DNA of 64,000 bases, from contig JACPWG010000034.1 of the NCBI GenBank assembly GCA_016197205.1, positions 1 to 64,000 on the forward strand. Reading direction: 5' to 3'. The notes under the pieces are model-generated. The model searched no databases, had not been told where the DNA came from, and saw only the letters and a program-made list of their open reading frames with translations. The position numbers were made by a program, and so were the translations under genes. The DNA comes from Planctomycetota bacterium. GTDB taxonomy: Bacteria; Planctomycetota; MHYJ01; WSZJ01; JACPWG01. Positions 46,211 through 54,756 of this stretch are shown one piece after another (positions within the stretch are counted from its first letter, which is position 1; every line of letters begins with the position of its first letter).

Positions 46211-46374
46211 GTACCGCCCCACAGAATTGGGTGACCCATTTCCTCGGCGATTTCGGCCGCCCGCTTTGTTGCGCTCGCTCGACGTAGTTCTCCGTTACTA
46301 CGCCTCGCTCGCGCGCCTCGCGGGCGGCCGAACTTGCCTTCGGCTCTTGGTCACCGACTTCCGTGGAGCGGTAC
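46211..46374. repeat. 164-bp palindromic element, copy D
   Basis: Ends exactly one base before the TGA of FHA-tadA at 46375. It is flanked by TCA on both sides. The left arm has GACCCAT as in C, but the right arm reads CTCTTGGTC, so pairing at this site is lost. Confidence 0.87.
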
Positions 46375-48108
46375 TCAGCCCTGAAAAATCCGCATGTCGA
46401 GTTTCTTGCCGCGTTCGCGCAGCTCGTCGTAGAACCTCGGCACGACCCCGGTGGCTTTGTAGAGCCCCTTGATCTTTCCCTCCGGGGTGATGCCGGACTG
46501 CTTGAAAATAAAAATATCCTGCAGCGTGACCGTGCCGCTTTCGATCCCCGTGACCTCGGTGACGTGGGTGACGCGCCGGCTGCCGTCGGAGAGGCGCGCC
46601 TGCTGGACGATCATGTGGATGGCGGACGCGATCTGCTCGCGGATGGCCTTCGCCGGGATGTCCATGCCGGCCATGAGGACGAGGTTTTCGATACGCGCGA
46701 TGCAGTCGCGCGGGGTGTTGGAGTGAATCGTCGTAAGCGACCCGTCGTGACCGGTGTTCATGGCCTGGAGCATGTCGAAGGCCTCGCCGCCGCGGCACTC
46801 CCCCACCACGATCCGGTCGGGCCGCATGCGCAGGCAGTTGAGCACGAGCTTCCGGATCGGGATCGCGCCCGTCCCTTCGATGTTGGCGGGCTTCGCTTCG
46901 AGCGTGATCACGTGCTCCTGCGGCAGGCGCAGTTCCGCCGCGTCCTCGACGGTCACGATACGTTCGTCTTCGGGAATGAAGCCCGACAGCACGTTCAGGA
47001 GGGTGGTCTTCCCGGAGCCGGTCCCGCCGGAAATGACGATGTTGCGCCGGCACTCGACCGTCACCTTCAGGAAGTCCGCCATCTCGCGCGTCATGCTCCC
47101 GTACTTGATCAAGTCGTCGGGGCCGAGGCGCTTTTTCATGAACTTCCGGATCGTGACGGCGGGACCCGAGAGGGCGAGGGGATGGATGATCGCATTGAAG
47201 CGGCTGCCGTCCTTGAGGCGGCCGTCGACCATGGGGCTCGACTCGTCCACGCGGCGGCCGATCGGCGCGAGGATGCGCTGGACGATGTTCATGACCTGGT
47301 CGTTGTCGGTGAAGCAACGCCCGGTGAGCGTGAGCTTTCCCTTGCGCTCGACGTAGATCCGGTCCCAGTTGTTGACCATGATTTCGGAGACGTCGTCGTC
47401 GGCGAGCAGGTCCTCCAGAGGGCCGAGGCCGAGGGCCTCGTCCATGATCTCCTTGAGGAGCTGGTCCTTCTTGATCGAGTCCGGGATGTCGTTGGCCATC
47501 CAGTCGAAGATCTCGAGGACCGCCGCGCGGGTCTTCTCGCGTGTCTCCGTCTCCGTCGACTTCGCCATGTCGAGGCGCTTGATCTCCCGATGCTCCAGGA
47601 GGCGGGCGTGGATCTTCTTCTTCAGTTCCGGCGGGATCGTCCCGGGCGGCCCGTGGACGACCGCCGCCCGGGGTCGTTCGGACCCGCCTGGTCCCGCGGC
47701 GCCGCCGCCGCTGCCGGCCGGCGGCGTGCTGGAGGTGATGACGGCCGCCGAGCGACGCGGCGCGCCGGGCGCGACGTCCCCGCGGGTCGACGGCGAGGAG
47801 GGCGGCGCGGGCGGTTCGGACCCGTCCTGGAAGGTGATCGTGTAGTCCCCGAGCTGCACTTGCGTCCCGGCGACCAGGAAGACGGGGTTCGCGATGCGCG
47901 TCCCGTTGACGTACGTGCCGTTGGCGCTGTTCAGGTCCCGCAGCAGGTACTTGCCGTTGTTGTGGAGGATCTCACAGTGCTGTCGGGAGATGTTCGGCCG
48001 GTTCATGACGATGTCGCAGTCGTCTTTTTTTCCCAGGACGACCCGATCCTTCACCAGCGGGAATTCCCTCTCCGCCGCCCCCTCTTCCTTGAGCCAGAGC
48101 GTCGCCAC
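46375..48108 (-). CDS. tadA: Tad pilus ATPase TadA/CpaF with N-terminal FHA domain
   Basis: A 577-residue protein. Residues 10-90 form an intact FHA domain (VVLGKKDDCDIVM, ISRQHCEI, LNSANGTYVNGTRI), a Pro/Gly linker follows, and from about 180 on it is a full CpaF-type secretion ATPase: MDEALGLGPLEDLLADDDVS, VDESSPMVDGRL, Walker A ISGGTGSGKTT (about 355), Asp box TVEDAAELRL, Walker B RMRPDRIVVGECRGGE and the final GHDGSLTTIHSNTPRD. It powers Flp pilus assembly. I set the start at GTG 48108 because GGGAG lies 6 bases upstream. A GTG just behind the cpaB stop is the alternative. The FHA fusion implies control by threonine phosphorylation. Confidence 0.92.
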   Translation of the reverse strand: MATLWLKEEGAAEREFPLVKDRVVLGKKDDCDIVMNRPNISRQHCEILHNNGKYLLRDLNSANGTYVNGTRIANPVFLVAGTQVQLGDYTITFQDGSEPPAPPSSPSTRGDVAPGAPRRSAAVITSSTPPAGSGGGAAGPGGSERPRAAVVHGPPGTIPPELKKKIHARLLEHREIKRLDMAKSTETETREKTRAAVLEIFDWMANDIPDSIKKDQLLKEIMDEALGLGPLEDLLADDDVSEIMVNNWDRIYVERKGKLTLTGRCFTDNDQVMNIVQRILAPIGRRVDESSPMVDGRLKDGSRFNAIIHPLALSGPAVTIRKFMKKRLGPDDLIKYGSMTREMADFLKVTVECRRNIVISGGTGSGKTTLLNVLSGFIPEDERIVTVEDAAELRLPQEHVITLEAKPANIEGTGAIPIRKLVLNCLRMRPDRIVVGECRGGEAFDMLQAMNTGHDGSLTTIHSNTPRDCIARIENLVLMAGMDIPAKAIREQIASAIHMIVQQARLSDGSRRVTHVTEVTGIESGTVTLQDIFIFKQSGITPEGKIKGLYKATGVVPRFYDELRERGKKLDMRIFQG

Positions 48109-48143
48109 AGGCGTCTCCCGTTCGACCAAGGCCGCCACTGGGG

Positions 48144-48920
48144 TTACTTGCCGGTTCCGCGGGCCTTCACGAAGGAGTCGAAGGTGTCCGCGTCGATGGG
48201 CCCCACGCCGCTGATGCCGGAGGGCTCCTTCGGATTGCGTAGAACGAAGTGCATCTTGCCCTGCGTCTGGGCGTACACGAGCAGCTCCGCGTCCGACGGG
48301 GTCACTTCGAAGGTCACCGTGCTGTACGCCTTCGGTCCGAGCAGTTCGCCGAGAGCCCCGGTGACGCCGGACACGCCCTTCGTCATGTACCCGCCCAGGT
48401 CCAGGATCGAAGCTTCGCTCATCATGTACGTGATTTTGGACTTTGTCCCGGGAATGCCCGTTTGATTGTCGAACGGGACGTAGGTCAGCATGATGTCGAC
48501 CTTGTCGCCCGGCAGCAGCCGCCCGGCGATGCCGGACAGCTCGTCGATCGGCAACGTAACGGCCCGCTTGCCGGTCGCGATGCGGCCTGACCACTTGTTC
48601 CCTTCGGCCGTGGCCTGCTCGAGGTCGATCCAGCGAAGAATCGTGTTGGGCTCGAGGTCGATCCGGACCCGCTGGCTGAGCACGCGCGTCATGTCCGCCT
48701 CCGAGACGGCGTCGGTCGAGAGCCCGCGCGTCGGCACCATCGCCCTCATGATGAAGTCCGGCTTGATTTCGGAACCCGCGGCGATGCGCATGCGGACCAC
48801 GACCATCGGTTTCTTGGGTCCGACCTCCTCATTGATTTTGTTGTTGATGTAGTCGCTCACGAAAAAGACTGCGACCGCGCCCAGCCCGGCCGCGATCACG
48901 ATCGCGATCATGTTCTTCAT
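48144..48920 (-). CDS. cpaB: Flp pilus assembly protein CpaB/RcpC
   Basis: A 258-residue periplasmic protein anchored by an N-terminal helix (MIAIVIAAGLGAVAVFFVSD). An SAF domain follows (VVRMRIAAGSEIKPDFIM, LSQRVRIDLEPNTIL), then the RcpC part with AVTLPIDELSGIAGRLLPGD and TVTFEVTPSDAELLVYAQTQ. It stabilises or organises the secretin channel in known Tad systems. GAGGGG lies 9 bases before the ATG at 48920. It is immediately ahead of FHA-tadA. The secretin gene that usually follows cpaB is absent; tadA takes its place. Confidence 0.9.
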   Translation of the reverse strand: MKNMIAIVIAAGLGAVAVFFVSDYINNKINEEVGPKKPMVVVRMRIAAGSEIKPDFIMRAMVPTRGLSTDAVSEADMTRVLSQRVRIDLEPNTILRWIDLEQATAEGNKWSGRIATGKRAVTLPIDELSGIAGRLLPGDKVDIMLTYVPFDNQTGIPGTKSKITYMMSEASILDLGGYMTKGVSGVTGALGELLGPKAYSTVTFEVTPSDAELLVYAQTQGKMHFVLRNPKEPSGISGVGPIDADTFDSFVKARGTGK

Positions 48921-49180
48921 TTCGCCAGCCCCTCGAAACAGCTCGGATCGGCTTCCCTTGCGGAAGGCCCGCAAGGACACGGGACGCATGGACGGCGCGC
49001 CGGGCGCCGCAATTCAGCTTCGGTCCCACCGCTCGCCTTTCCTCCCACCTCGCCTCGCCTCGGCGCTATGCGCTTCCGGGGCCGAAGCCCAATTCCATTC
49101 CAGCACAAGGGGAGCGGGTGGACGAGGACCCTCACGGTGGCGCCGGGCGCCCAAGGGTTGCGGGTCGAGTGTGGGTACCC

Positions 49181-49208
49181 CGGTCGCCGGTCGCCGGTCG
49201 CCGGTCGC
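49181..49208. repeat. Heptamer tandem repeat CGGTCGC x4
   Basis: Four perfect, adjacent CGGTCGC units followed by CGGGG. Confidence 0.85.
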
Positions 49209-49227
49209 CGGGGAACGGAGCGCGCAC

Positions 49228-49257
49228 ATTCTAGCAAAGGGCTTTTCCCGACTGCAA
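49228..49257 (-). promoter_or_regulatory. Possible promoter of cpaB
   Basis: Minus strand TTGCAG (49257-49252), 18-bp spacer, TAGAAT (49233-49228), about 300 bp ahead of the ATG. Confidence 0.3.
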
Positions 49258-49783
49258 GAGAAAACGCCCTTCTTTCCTCCCCCTCGAATCGCCGTTACCT
49301 TTTGCAGCCCTTTGGGTTGACGGAGGGGCCCAGCGCTGCGGTGTCGCAGCCCACCGACCACGGAACCACAGATTTCGCGGACAACGACGATTTCCCAGCG
49401 CAGCCGATGGCCGCAACCCAAGGGACGAGCCACCGAAGACGCCGAAAACAACGAAAGACGAACCGCGAATTTCGCCAATTTCGCGTATTTTCTACCGAGA
49501 ATTCGTTGCGAGAAACACAAGCTTTTGCGAGGTTGTGTCACAGACTCGTAAGCTGTGGAATCGCGCAGAATCTGTGAAATCTCTGGTTTTCGTGGAGTTC
49601 GACCCAAGCAAGAATCGTCGCAATAAAACGAACTTCGGAGGGTGGGCAGCACAGGACGGCCCCGGCCCCCGCGCAAAGGGCCGCGCTCGAATCTCAAAAG
49701 CAGCGGGCGCAGGGAGAGGGTCGCCGCCGACCTTGGCATTCGATCCACAGGCGGAGGAGGGACGGCGCAAGCGCCCTGAAATG

Positions 49784-49816
49784 CACGCGGGGCGGCCCTT
49801 TTGGCCGCCCCGCGTG
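49784..49816 (-). terminator. Strong hairpin behind the pilus-associated exported gene
   Basis: A perfect 14-bp stem (CACGCGGGGCGGCC and complement) with a 5-base loop, 80 bp behind the stop at 49898. It has no T-run on the minus strand. Confidence 0.55.
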
Positions 49817-49897
49817 GGCGAAATCGGCATGGAGTTCGGCAAGGGGTCCCCGGGAGCGTCGAATGTTCCCCGCGGGAGCGTCCGGCCGCGCCCCGCC

Positions 49898-50860
49898 CTA
49901 CTTGGAGCGAGGTGATCCGAGCAGGACCGCCAGGGTTTGGAGCTGCCCCTGCTCCCCACGAACGAAGGTCAGGAGGCACATCGCGCCGTCCGCCCGCTGG
50001 TAGGTCCGCGCCTTCTCCCCCTGGAACACCTGGGCGAGCTCCGGAGGACAAGGCGCCTCTTTCCAGTCGAGCTTCGGCATCTCCCGGCCGTAGAGATCCG
50101 AGACCGAGCCGGGATCGCCGCGCCCTTCATACAGCGCGAGCGCGAACCCCATCCCCTCGCCTCCGAGCACGGAGAGGACCCGGCGGCAGAAGCCCGGGCG
50201 CGGCACGAGCGGGAGGTCATCCCCGGAGTTGTCCTGCGGGCCGGTGGCGTGCCCGAAGAAGATGTTCGGATTCTTGTAGACCGCCATGAGGTACTGCGTG
50301 CGGTCGGGTCCGTCCGGCGCGGCCTGCACGACGATGCGCCGGCCTTGCGCGTCGATCCAGGTCAGGGCCTCCGCGCCCTGGCCGGAGATCCGCACGGCGT
50401 CTCGGCCGGCGGCTGCGCGCGCACGCAGCAGCGCGAGGTTGAACCCGTATTCGGGCGACACCGGCGAAGACAGGGCCGGCGTCCCGGCGGGCGAGCCGGT
50501 GCCGCCGGGGCCGGCGATCGTCGTGCGCACCTCGCGCACGCCCGCCAACAGCGCCAGCCGCTGCTGGTAGGAGGCAAGGACTTCGGCGGGCGTGCCGCGC
50601 ACGGTCGCCGAGGCGAGCTTCGCCTCCTCGCCGTTCACGACGAGCGGAAAGAACCGGTCGACTTCGCTGCCGGGGAGGAGGTCCACGCCCTCCAGGCGGG
50701 CCGCCGCGGGCGTAGGCAACGGGACGGGGCGCGTCCGATGCACCCACCCGTCTCCCCCCCCGAGCAGGGACGGCGCCGTATACGCGGCGAAGGCCAGCAG
50801 GCCGCCGCTCACCAGGAGGATCGCCACGGCCCGGCGCGCCTTCACGCTGAGATTCTTCAT
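49898..50860 (-). CDS. Membrane-anchored hypothetical protein of the Tad locus
   Basis: A 320-residue protein with an N-terminal signal anchor (VAILLVSGGLLAFAAYTAPSL). The rest is predicted outside the membrane. It has alternating strands and helices (ALTWIDAQGRRIVVQAAP, FFPLVVNGEEAKLASATV) and a Cys at 'PGFCRRVLSVLGGEG'. I do not recognise the family. AAGGAGAG lies 7 bases before the ATG. It starts 11 bp behind the TadE-like gene, ends at a hairpin, and is the last gene of the pilin half of the locus, so a role in pilin processing or anchoring is likely but unproven. Confidence 0.75.
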   Translation of the reverse strand: MKNLSVKARRAVAILLVSGGLLAFAAYTAPSLLGGGDGWVHRTRPVPLPTPAAARLEGVDLLPGSEVDRFFPLVVNGEEAKLASATVRGTPAEVLASYQQRLALLAGVREVRTTIAGPGGTGSPAGTPALSSPVSPEYGFNLALLRARAAAGRDAVRISGQGAEALTWIDAQGRRIVVQAAPDGPDRTQYLMAVYKNPNIFFGHATGPQDNSGDDLPLVPRPGFCRRVLSVLGGEGMGFALALYEGRGDPGSVSDLYGREMPKLDWKEAPCPPELAQVFQGEKARTYQRADGAMCLLTFVRGEQGQLQTLAVLLGSPRSK

Positions 50861-50871
50861 GGCGTCTCTCC

Positions 50872-51252
50872 TTAGGGCCGTTTGCAGGAACCCTTGCCGG
50901 ATATTTCCAGGGTCTCACCGAGGACGGGTTCCGTCCCGCCCCAGTACATGTGATGGGCGATGAACCGGACGACTTCGGTCGGCTTGTAGCTCACTTTCAC
51001 TTCGGCATTCTCTCCGGTCGTGATGTCGATGTCGTGCGAGACGTTCTTGAAAAAGTCCTCCCGCAGATCCGACTCCGTGGCGCTGGGCTCCCACGCGGCG
51101 AAGCGCGCGGCCTCCATGGCCTTCTTCTTGAGCACGCCCATCTCACCGAACATCAGCACACCGTACGCAAGGACCACGTAGATGGGCGCGAGGATTACGC
51201 ACTCGGCCATCCCCTGTCCGTCCTCGTCTCTCCAGAAATTCAAGCGTCTCAT
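50872..51252 (-). CDS. TadE-like minor pilin/assembly protein 2
   Basis: A 126-residue TadE/TadG-type protein. After a short charged lead RDEDGQGMAECVIL, which matches the pseudopilin cleavage region, a single hydrophobic helix (IYVVLAYGVLMFGEMGVL) follows, then KKKAMEAARFAAWE, as in TadE. The outer part of 80 residues is unremarkable. GAGG lies 9 bases upstream. It lies 28 bp behind the TadG-like gene and 11 bp ahead of the exported gene. Confidence 0.82.
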   Translation of the reverse strand: MRRLNFWRDEDGQGMAECVILAPIYVVLAYGVLMFGEMGVLKKKAMEAARFAAWEPSATESDLREDFFKNVSHDIDITTGENAEVKVSYKPTEVVRFIAHHMYWGGTEPVLGETLEISGKGSCKRP

Positions 51253-51280
51253 CGGCGCAGCCTCGATTGATGGCGATCTT

Positions 51281-52246
51281 TCAATGCTGGAAGAGCGTCC
51301 GGGCGATCAGGAGCTCGGGCATGATGAAGACCAGGGGCAGCACTTCGATCCCGCCCCCCTCGCGCAGCGTGATGAGCTTCGGCTTCCAGTCGCGCGACAC
51401 AAGGTTGTCGAAGTTCTCGTCCACTTCGTCATGCTTGACGTCGGAGTTGAACGCGCGGCCGGAGGCGAGCGCCATGTTCTGGCCGCTGCCGAACCGGAGC
51501 GACTTCAGGCGGGGGTTATCGAAGAAAACGCGGCCTTCGCCGAGGAGAATCGGGTCCTGCTGGCTCTTCATGGCGATCACGCAGACGCCGTTCTCGAAGA
51601 AGTTCTCCTTGATCACGAGCATCGTGTGGTTCCGGTCGTCGAGCTTGTGGCTGGTCCCCTTCGAGATTGGGATCGCGAGGAAGCTGTGCTTGACCGCGGC
51701 GCGCGTCGCGTCCGGGTCCTCCGGCTCCATGTACTCGAAGTCGGAGTCGGCGAACATGTAGGCGATCGGGGGCGCGCCGAGGACCACCGGGATGGCGTCC
51801 TTCCCGTAGGTGGAAACCGTGTCGGCGCCGTTCTGTGTCGCGAAGTCTTCCGCCGTGCTCTTGATCTGGAAGGTCGCGACGAAGGCGAGGATCTTCTCGA
51901 GGAAGTTCAGTAATTTCAGCATGAGCTCGCAGATGGTCATGATGGCCTCGCCGATCGCCTTCGTGAAGGGGATGAGGGACAGGGCGAAGCCGACGAGGAA
52001 GAGGGCGTAGAAGACCATCATCACGATGTTGAGGGTGGCGATGCGCGTGAGCATCGACGCCTGCTCGACGGCCCCCGCGTAGGCCCCTGCGTCGGCCGCG
52101 TTCTGCATCTGGGTGCGCTTGTTCGTCACGTCCGCGATGTTGACCGTGTACGCGCAGAAGCAGACGAGGCTGAAGAGGGTGAAGGCGGCGAAGGCCATCC
52201 CGTACCCCCCTTCGTCCTGGCGGAACTTTTCGAGTGCGATGATCAT
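51281..52246 (-). CDS. TadG-like pilus assembly protein
   Basis: A 321-residue protein. The start (EKFRQDEGGYGMAFAAFTLF) and the stretch VNIADVTNKRTQMQNAADAGAYAGA match the N-terminal region of TadG/Flp-assembly proteins with their characteristic QNAADAAALAGA-like phrase. There are two or three membrane helices (FAAFTLFSLVCFCAYTV, VMMVFYALFLVGFALSLIPF), which is more than a simple TadG. The rest is a 180-residue outer domain. It lies between two TadE-like genes in one operon. No von Willebrand A domain is seen, unlike many TadGs. Confidence 0.8.
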   Translation of the reverse strand: MIIALEKFRQDEGGYGMAFAAFTLFSLVCFCAYTVNIADVTNKRTQMQNAADAGAYAGAVEQASMLTRIATLNIVMMVFYALFLVGFALSLIPFTKAIGEAIMTICELMLKLLNFLEKILAFVATFQIKSTAEDFATQNGADTVSTYGKDAIPVVLGAPPIAYMFADSDFEYMEPEDPDATRAAVKHSFLAIPISKGTSHKLDDRNHTMLVIKENFFENGVCVIAMKSQQDPILLGEGRVFFDNPRLKSLRFGSGQNMALASGRAFNSDVKHDEVDENFDNLVSRDWKPKLITLREGGGIEVLPLVFIMPELLIARTLFQH

Positions 52247-52309
52247 GATGGGTTCATCCCAATCCTGTTCCTGCGAATCTTGTGGATGTTCGTCGTGGGG
52301 TCCACGGGC

Positions 52310-52948
52310 CTAGTTGCTGTTCGGTTCGTCCTTGAAGTCTTCCTCCCCCCAGGGGCGCGGGAGCGACGTGGTCTCACGGATGACGATGTGGGGAGAGCCG
52401 TACAGGGCCGTCACGGCCGTGTTCTCCAGGTTGAGGCTCAGGAACGAGGACGGGTCGCGCTGGTCGTCCACCAGGGCGCCGAGGCCGAGCGAGAAGGCCT
52501 TGACGAAGACCACGTTCACGATGGGCATCACCAGCTCGAAGTGCCGGGTGACCTCGGCGGTCACCTTTTTCTTGTCCCCGCTGATTTTCAACTGCGTCTT
52601 GAACCCCAGGAGCTGTCCGACGAAGCCCATCGGCAGGGCCTCGAGCTCATAGTCGATCACCGATTTCATTTTCTTCGCGGAACCGCTGATGAGCGGGCCG
52701 GCCAGAGGCAGGCAGGTCAGACGGGCCGCGGTCTCGGGCGTCACGTCGGTGGTGTCCGTGTCCCCCTTCACCAGCTCGGAGCGAGCCGCGGTGAACGCCG
52801 CGTAGTGGACGATCTGTTGCGCGCCGAAGATCATGCCGAGCTGCATGATCCCCATGGTCATGAGGAGCCAGAGCGGGAACACGATCATGAACTCGGTCAT
52901 CGCCTGCCCGCTCTCCGGGTCGCGGTGCGGCAAAGGGCATCGCTTCAT
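52310..52948 (-). CDS. tadE: TadE-like minor pilin/assembly protein 1
   Basis: A 212-residue protein with the classic TadE N terminus: RDPESGQAMTEFMIVFPLWL followed by LMTMGIMQLGMIFGAQQIV and YAAFTAARSELV. The helix anchors it, and the outer part is about 160 residues. AGGAG lies 10 bases before the ATG. TadE pseudopilins are processed by the prepilin peptidase, whose gene lies 58 bp upstream. Confidence 0.87.
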   Translation of the reverse strand: MKRCPLPHRDPESGQAMTEFMIVFPLWLLMTMGIMQLGMIFGAQQIVHYAAFTAARSELVKGDTDTTDVTPETAARLTCLPLAGPLISGSAKKMKSVIDYELEALPMGFVGQLLGFKTQLKISGDKKKVTAEVTRHFELVMPIVNVVFVKAFSLGLGALVDDQRDPSSFLSLNLENTAVTALYGSPHIVIRETTSLPRPWGEEDFKDEPNSN

Positions 52949-53006
52949 CGGAGGATTCTCCTAGAGGACTCCATCACCCGGTCGGGTCCGATTTCTCATT
53001 CGTCTT

Positions 53007-53585
53007 TCAGTGAAAATTCTGGGCACGACGGGCGGCCATGTCCAGCCACCAGGCCCACATCGTCCCGATGCTCACAGCGACCCCGTAGGGCAACGTCTGT
53101 CGCGCTGCCTCGGTCTTCTCCCGGTCCGCGGCGCTCTGGGGTCGGCGAAACGTAAACAGGAGCCGGAGCCCGCCGGCAAACGTGGCCCAGAAGCGCCCCT
53201 GCCAGATGACGAGGCCGGACGCGAGGATGGCCCCGATCACGCTCGTGTAGAAGATCGCGAGGAACGTGAATTTTAGGCCCTTCAGCGCGCCGATCGCAAG
53301 GACCATTTTCACGTCCCCGCCCGCCACGCCGCCGAAGAGGTACACCAGCCCGAACAGGCCGCCGCCCAGCGCCGCGCCCAGGAGGCTGTTCACCAAGCAC
53401 GCCTCGCTTGTGGTGGATGAAAAGCCGCCCAGGAGGTAGTTGAACGCCAGGCCCAAAAAGAAGGCGGGAAAGGTGCACAGGTTGTACACCTTTCCCGCCG
53501 TGATGTCCGTGTACGCGGAAACGATGAGGAGCAGGAAGAGCGTCACCTCAATCGCAAGGCCGAACTCCTTCGCCAGAGGGCCCAT
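53007..53585 (-). CDS. cpaA: Prepilin peptidase TadV/CpaA
   Basis: A 192-residue membrane aspartyl protease of the A24 family. The two catalytic aspartates are D27 (AYTDITAGKVYN) and D91 in GGDVKM. About six membrane helices are visible. No N-methyltransferase domain is present, as usual for TadV. It removes the short leader of Flp pilins and TadE-like proteins. GAGG lies 8 bases before the ATG. It is 73 bp behind the first Flp pilin gene. Confidence 0.93.
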   Translation of the reverse strand: MGPLAKEFGLAIEVTLFLLLIVSAYTDITAGKVYNLCTFPAFFLGLAFNYLLGGFSSTTSEACLVNSLLGAALGGGLFGLVYLFGGVAGGDVKMVLAIGALKGLKFTFLAIFYTSVIGAILASGLVIWQGRFWATFAGGLRLLFTFRRPQSAADREKTEAARQTLPYGVAVSIGTMWAWWLDMAARRAQNFH

Positions 53586-53658
53586 GTTCCAGCCTCGCTC
53601 TTGAAATCACCCGCTGCTGCTCCCGCGAGAAAGGCATTCGTTCCTGACAACTCGGAGT

Positions 53659-53931
53659 CTAGCTCCCGCCCGGGGCCGCGCCGCCGGCCGCGCCGCCGCC
53701 GCCGGCCGAGCCCTGGTCGATGCCGGTGAACGTCCCAGCGTCGGTCGTCTCGGCCGCGGCGACCGAGCCCGTGTTGAGGGCGTTGGTCGACCGACGGAAG
53801 AGATTGGCGATCTGCTTGCCGAACGCCGTGACCACGGCGATGCAGGCGATCGCGACGAGGGACACGATGATAATGTACTCGGTCATGGCCTGAGCGCGGG
53901 ACTTCCGAGCGATACCAAAGCGCCCGATCAT
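53659..53931 (-). CDS. flp: Flp pilin 1
   Basis: A 90-residue Flp-type pilin: basic leader, processing region KSRAQAMTEYIIIVSLVAIA, hydrophobic helix, then FGKQIANLFRRSTNALNTG and a Gly/Ala-rich tail. The body is nearly identical to Flp pilin 2 at 54757; differences are confined to the first eight residues, one Ala/Lys change (AAETTD against KAETTD) and the tail. GGAGG lies 6 bases before the ATG at 53931. It is predicted to be the main subunit of the pilus. Confidence 0.92.
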   Translation of the reverse strand: MIGRFGIARKSRAQAMTEYIIIVSLVAIACIAVVTAFGKQIANLFRRSTNALNTGSVAAAETTDAGTFTGIDQGSAGGGGAAGGAAPGGS

Positions 53932-54014
53932 GGGCACCTCCGAAGAAAGAGAGGAGAGGGATCTATCTGCACGCGCCCCGCAACACGCGGAACGCGACGA
54001 CAGCGGCGGAACTT

Positions 54015-54224
54015 TCACGGGAAGGGCAGGGCGACGACCGTCGAGGCAAAGCGGTACACATGGGAGAGCGCCCCCTGGACGACGCGCGTGCCCTCGGCAC
54101 CCTCCCCTACCACGACGTACTCCATCGCGGCCACGAGCGCCACCACCACCGCGCCCGTGAGGAGCGCGTATTCAACCATCGACTGGCCGCGCTGGTCGCG
54201 TGCAAGCTTCAGGAACTGTCTCAT
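54015..54224 (-). CDS. Pilin-like protein (Flp/TadE-type)
   Basis: A 69-residue protein, MRQFLKLARDQRGQSMVEYA, whose QRGQSMVEYALLTGAVVVAL matches the pilin processing and helix region. The tail is short (SHVYRFASTVVALPFP). It may be a minor pilin. GGGAGGGG lies 8 bases before the ATG at 54224, and the best promoter in the window is just upstream. Flp pilin 1 starts 83 bp behind its stop. Confidence 0.85.
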   Translation of the reverse strand: MRQFLKLARDQRGQSMVEYALLTGAVVVALVAAMEYVVVGEGAEGTRVVQGALSHVYRFASTVVALPFP

Positions 54225-54276
54225 CGAGGCGCCCCTCCCGGTGGGAGTCGGGTAAACCTTCGTTCCCTGGCTCATG

Positions 54277-54304
54277 ATTATAGTCCCCAGCAGCATCGTG
54301 TCAA
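54277..54304 (-). promoter_or_regulatory. Consensus sigma-70 promoter of the pilin operon
   Basis: Minus strand: perfect TTGACA (54304-54299), 16-bp spacer, perfect TATAAT (54282-54277). The leader to the ATG at 54224 is about 46 bases. A full consensus promoter suits an abundant structural protein. Confidence 0.8.
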
Positions 54305-54694
54305 GGGTCGCGATTCATGGTTGAAGGGTGATTCTCCGATCCTGAAGACTTCTAATGCAAACCGGATACCACGACACACTGGACGCGCCCGAAGACCTCG
54401 GAACCAAGGACTCGACAAGTAATAATCATTCGCGCGGCCCGCGGGAGCCAAGGCCGGCTCCCGGAACCGTTACGCATTGTAACGAGTCCTGGCACGGATC
54501 TGTTTCAGCAGGAAACGCAGCAATTCAGAGTGCAGGCTGGACTGTCAGCGACCTGCCTCGTCCCGCGGAGAGGCATCCCCCCAATTTCGACTAGCACCCC
54601 CGGCATCATCCACCCGTCGGCCCCGAGGCTGTTATCCGAGCCCCTCACGCGATTCCAGCGCCGCTCATCCCCGTGCCCTCCGCCGGAAATGGAA
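54305..54694. other. Gap between the two pilin transcription units
   Basis: No gene is seen on either strand. It contains no copy of the repeat families found elsewhere. Confidence 0.5.
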
Positions 54695-54727
54695 CGGGAG
54701 AGGCGCACGCGAGGTACGCCTCTCCCG
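54695..54727 (-). terminator. Hairpin behind Flp pilin 2
   Basis: CGGGAGAGGCG (54695-54705) pairs perfectly with CGCCTCTCCCG (54717-54727), 30 bp behind the stop at 54757. No T-run follows. It may reduce readthrough into the next unit. Confidence 0.55.
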
Positions 54728-54756
54728 GCATGAGGTCGTCGAAGCAGGACCGCGAG

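Larger units (their letters stand above)
48921..49783. other. Long repeat-rich gap upstream of cpaB
   Basis: No credible gene in about 860 bp. It contains the heptamer repeat at 49181-49208, fragments of the ACCACAGATTTC...CAGCGCAGCC repeat at 49364-49410, the CCACCGAAGACGCCGAAAAC word near 49431 (cf. 62827) and AT-rich sequence at 49460-49620. A possible promoter of cpaB is at 49228-49257. The usual place of a secretin gene is thus filled by non-coding repeats. Confidence 0.55.
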
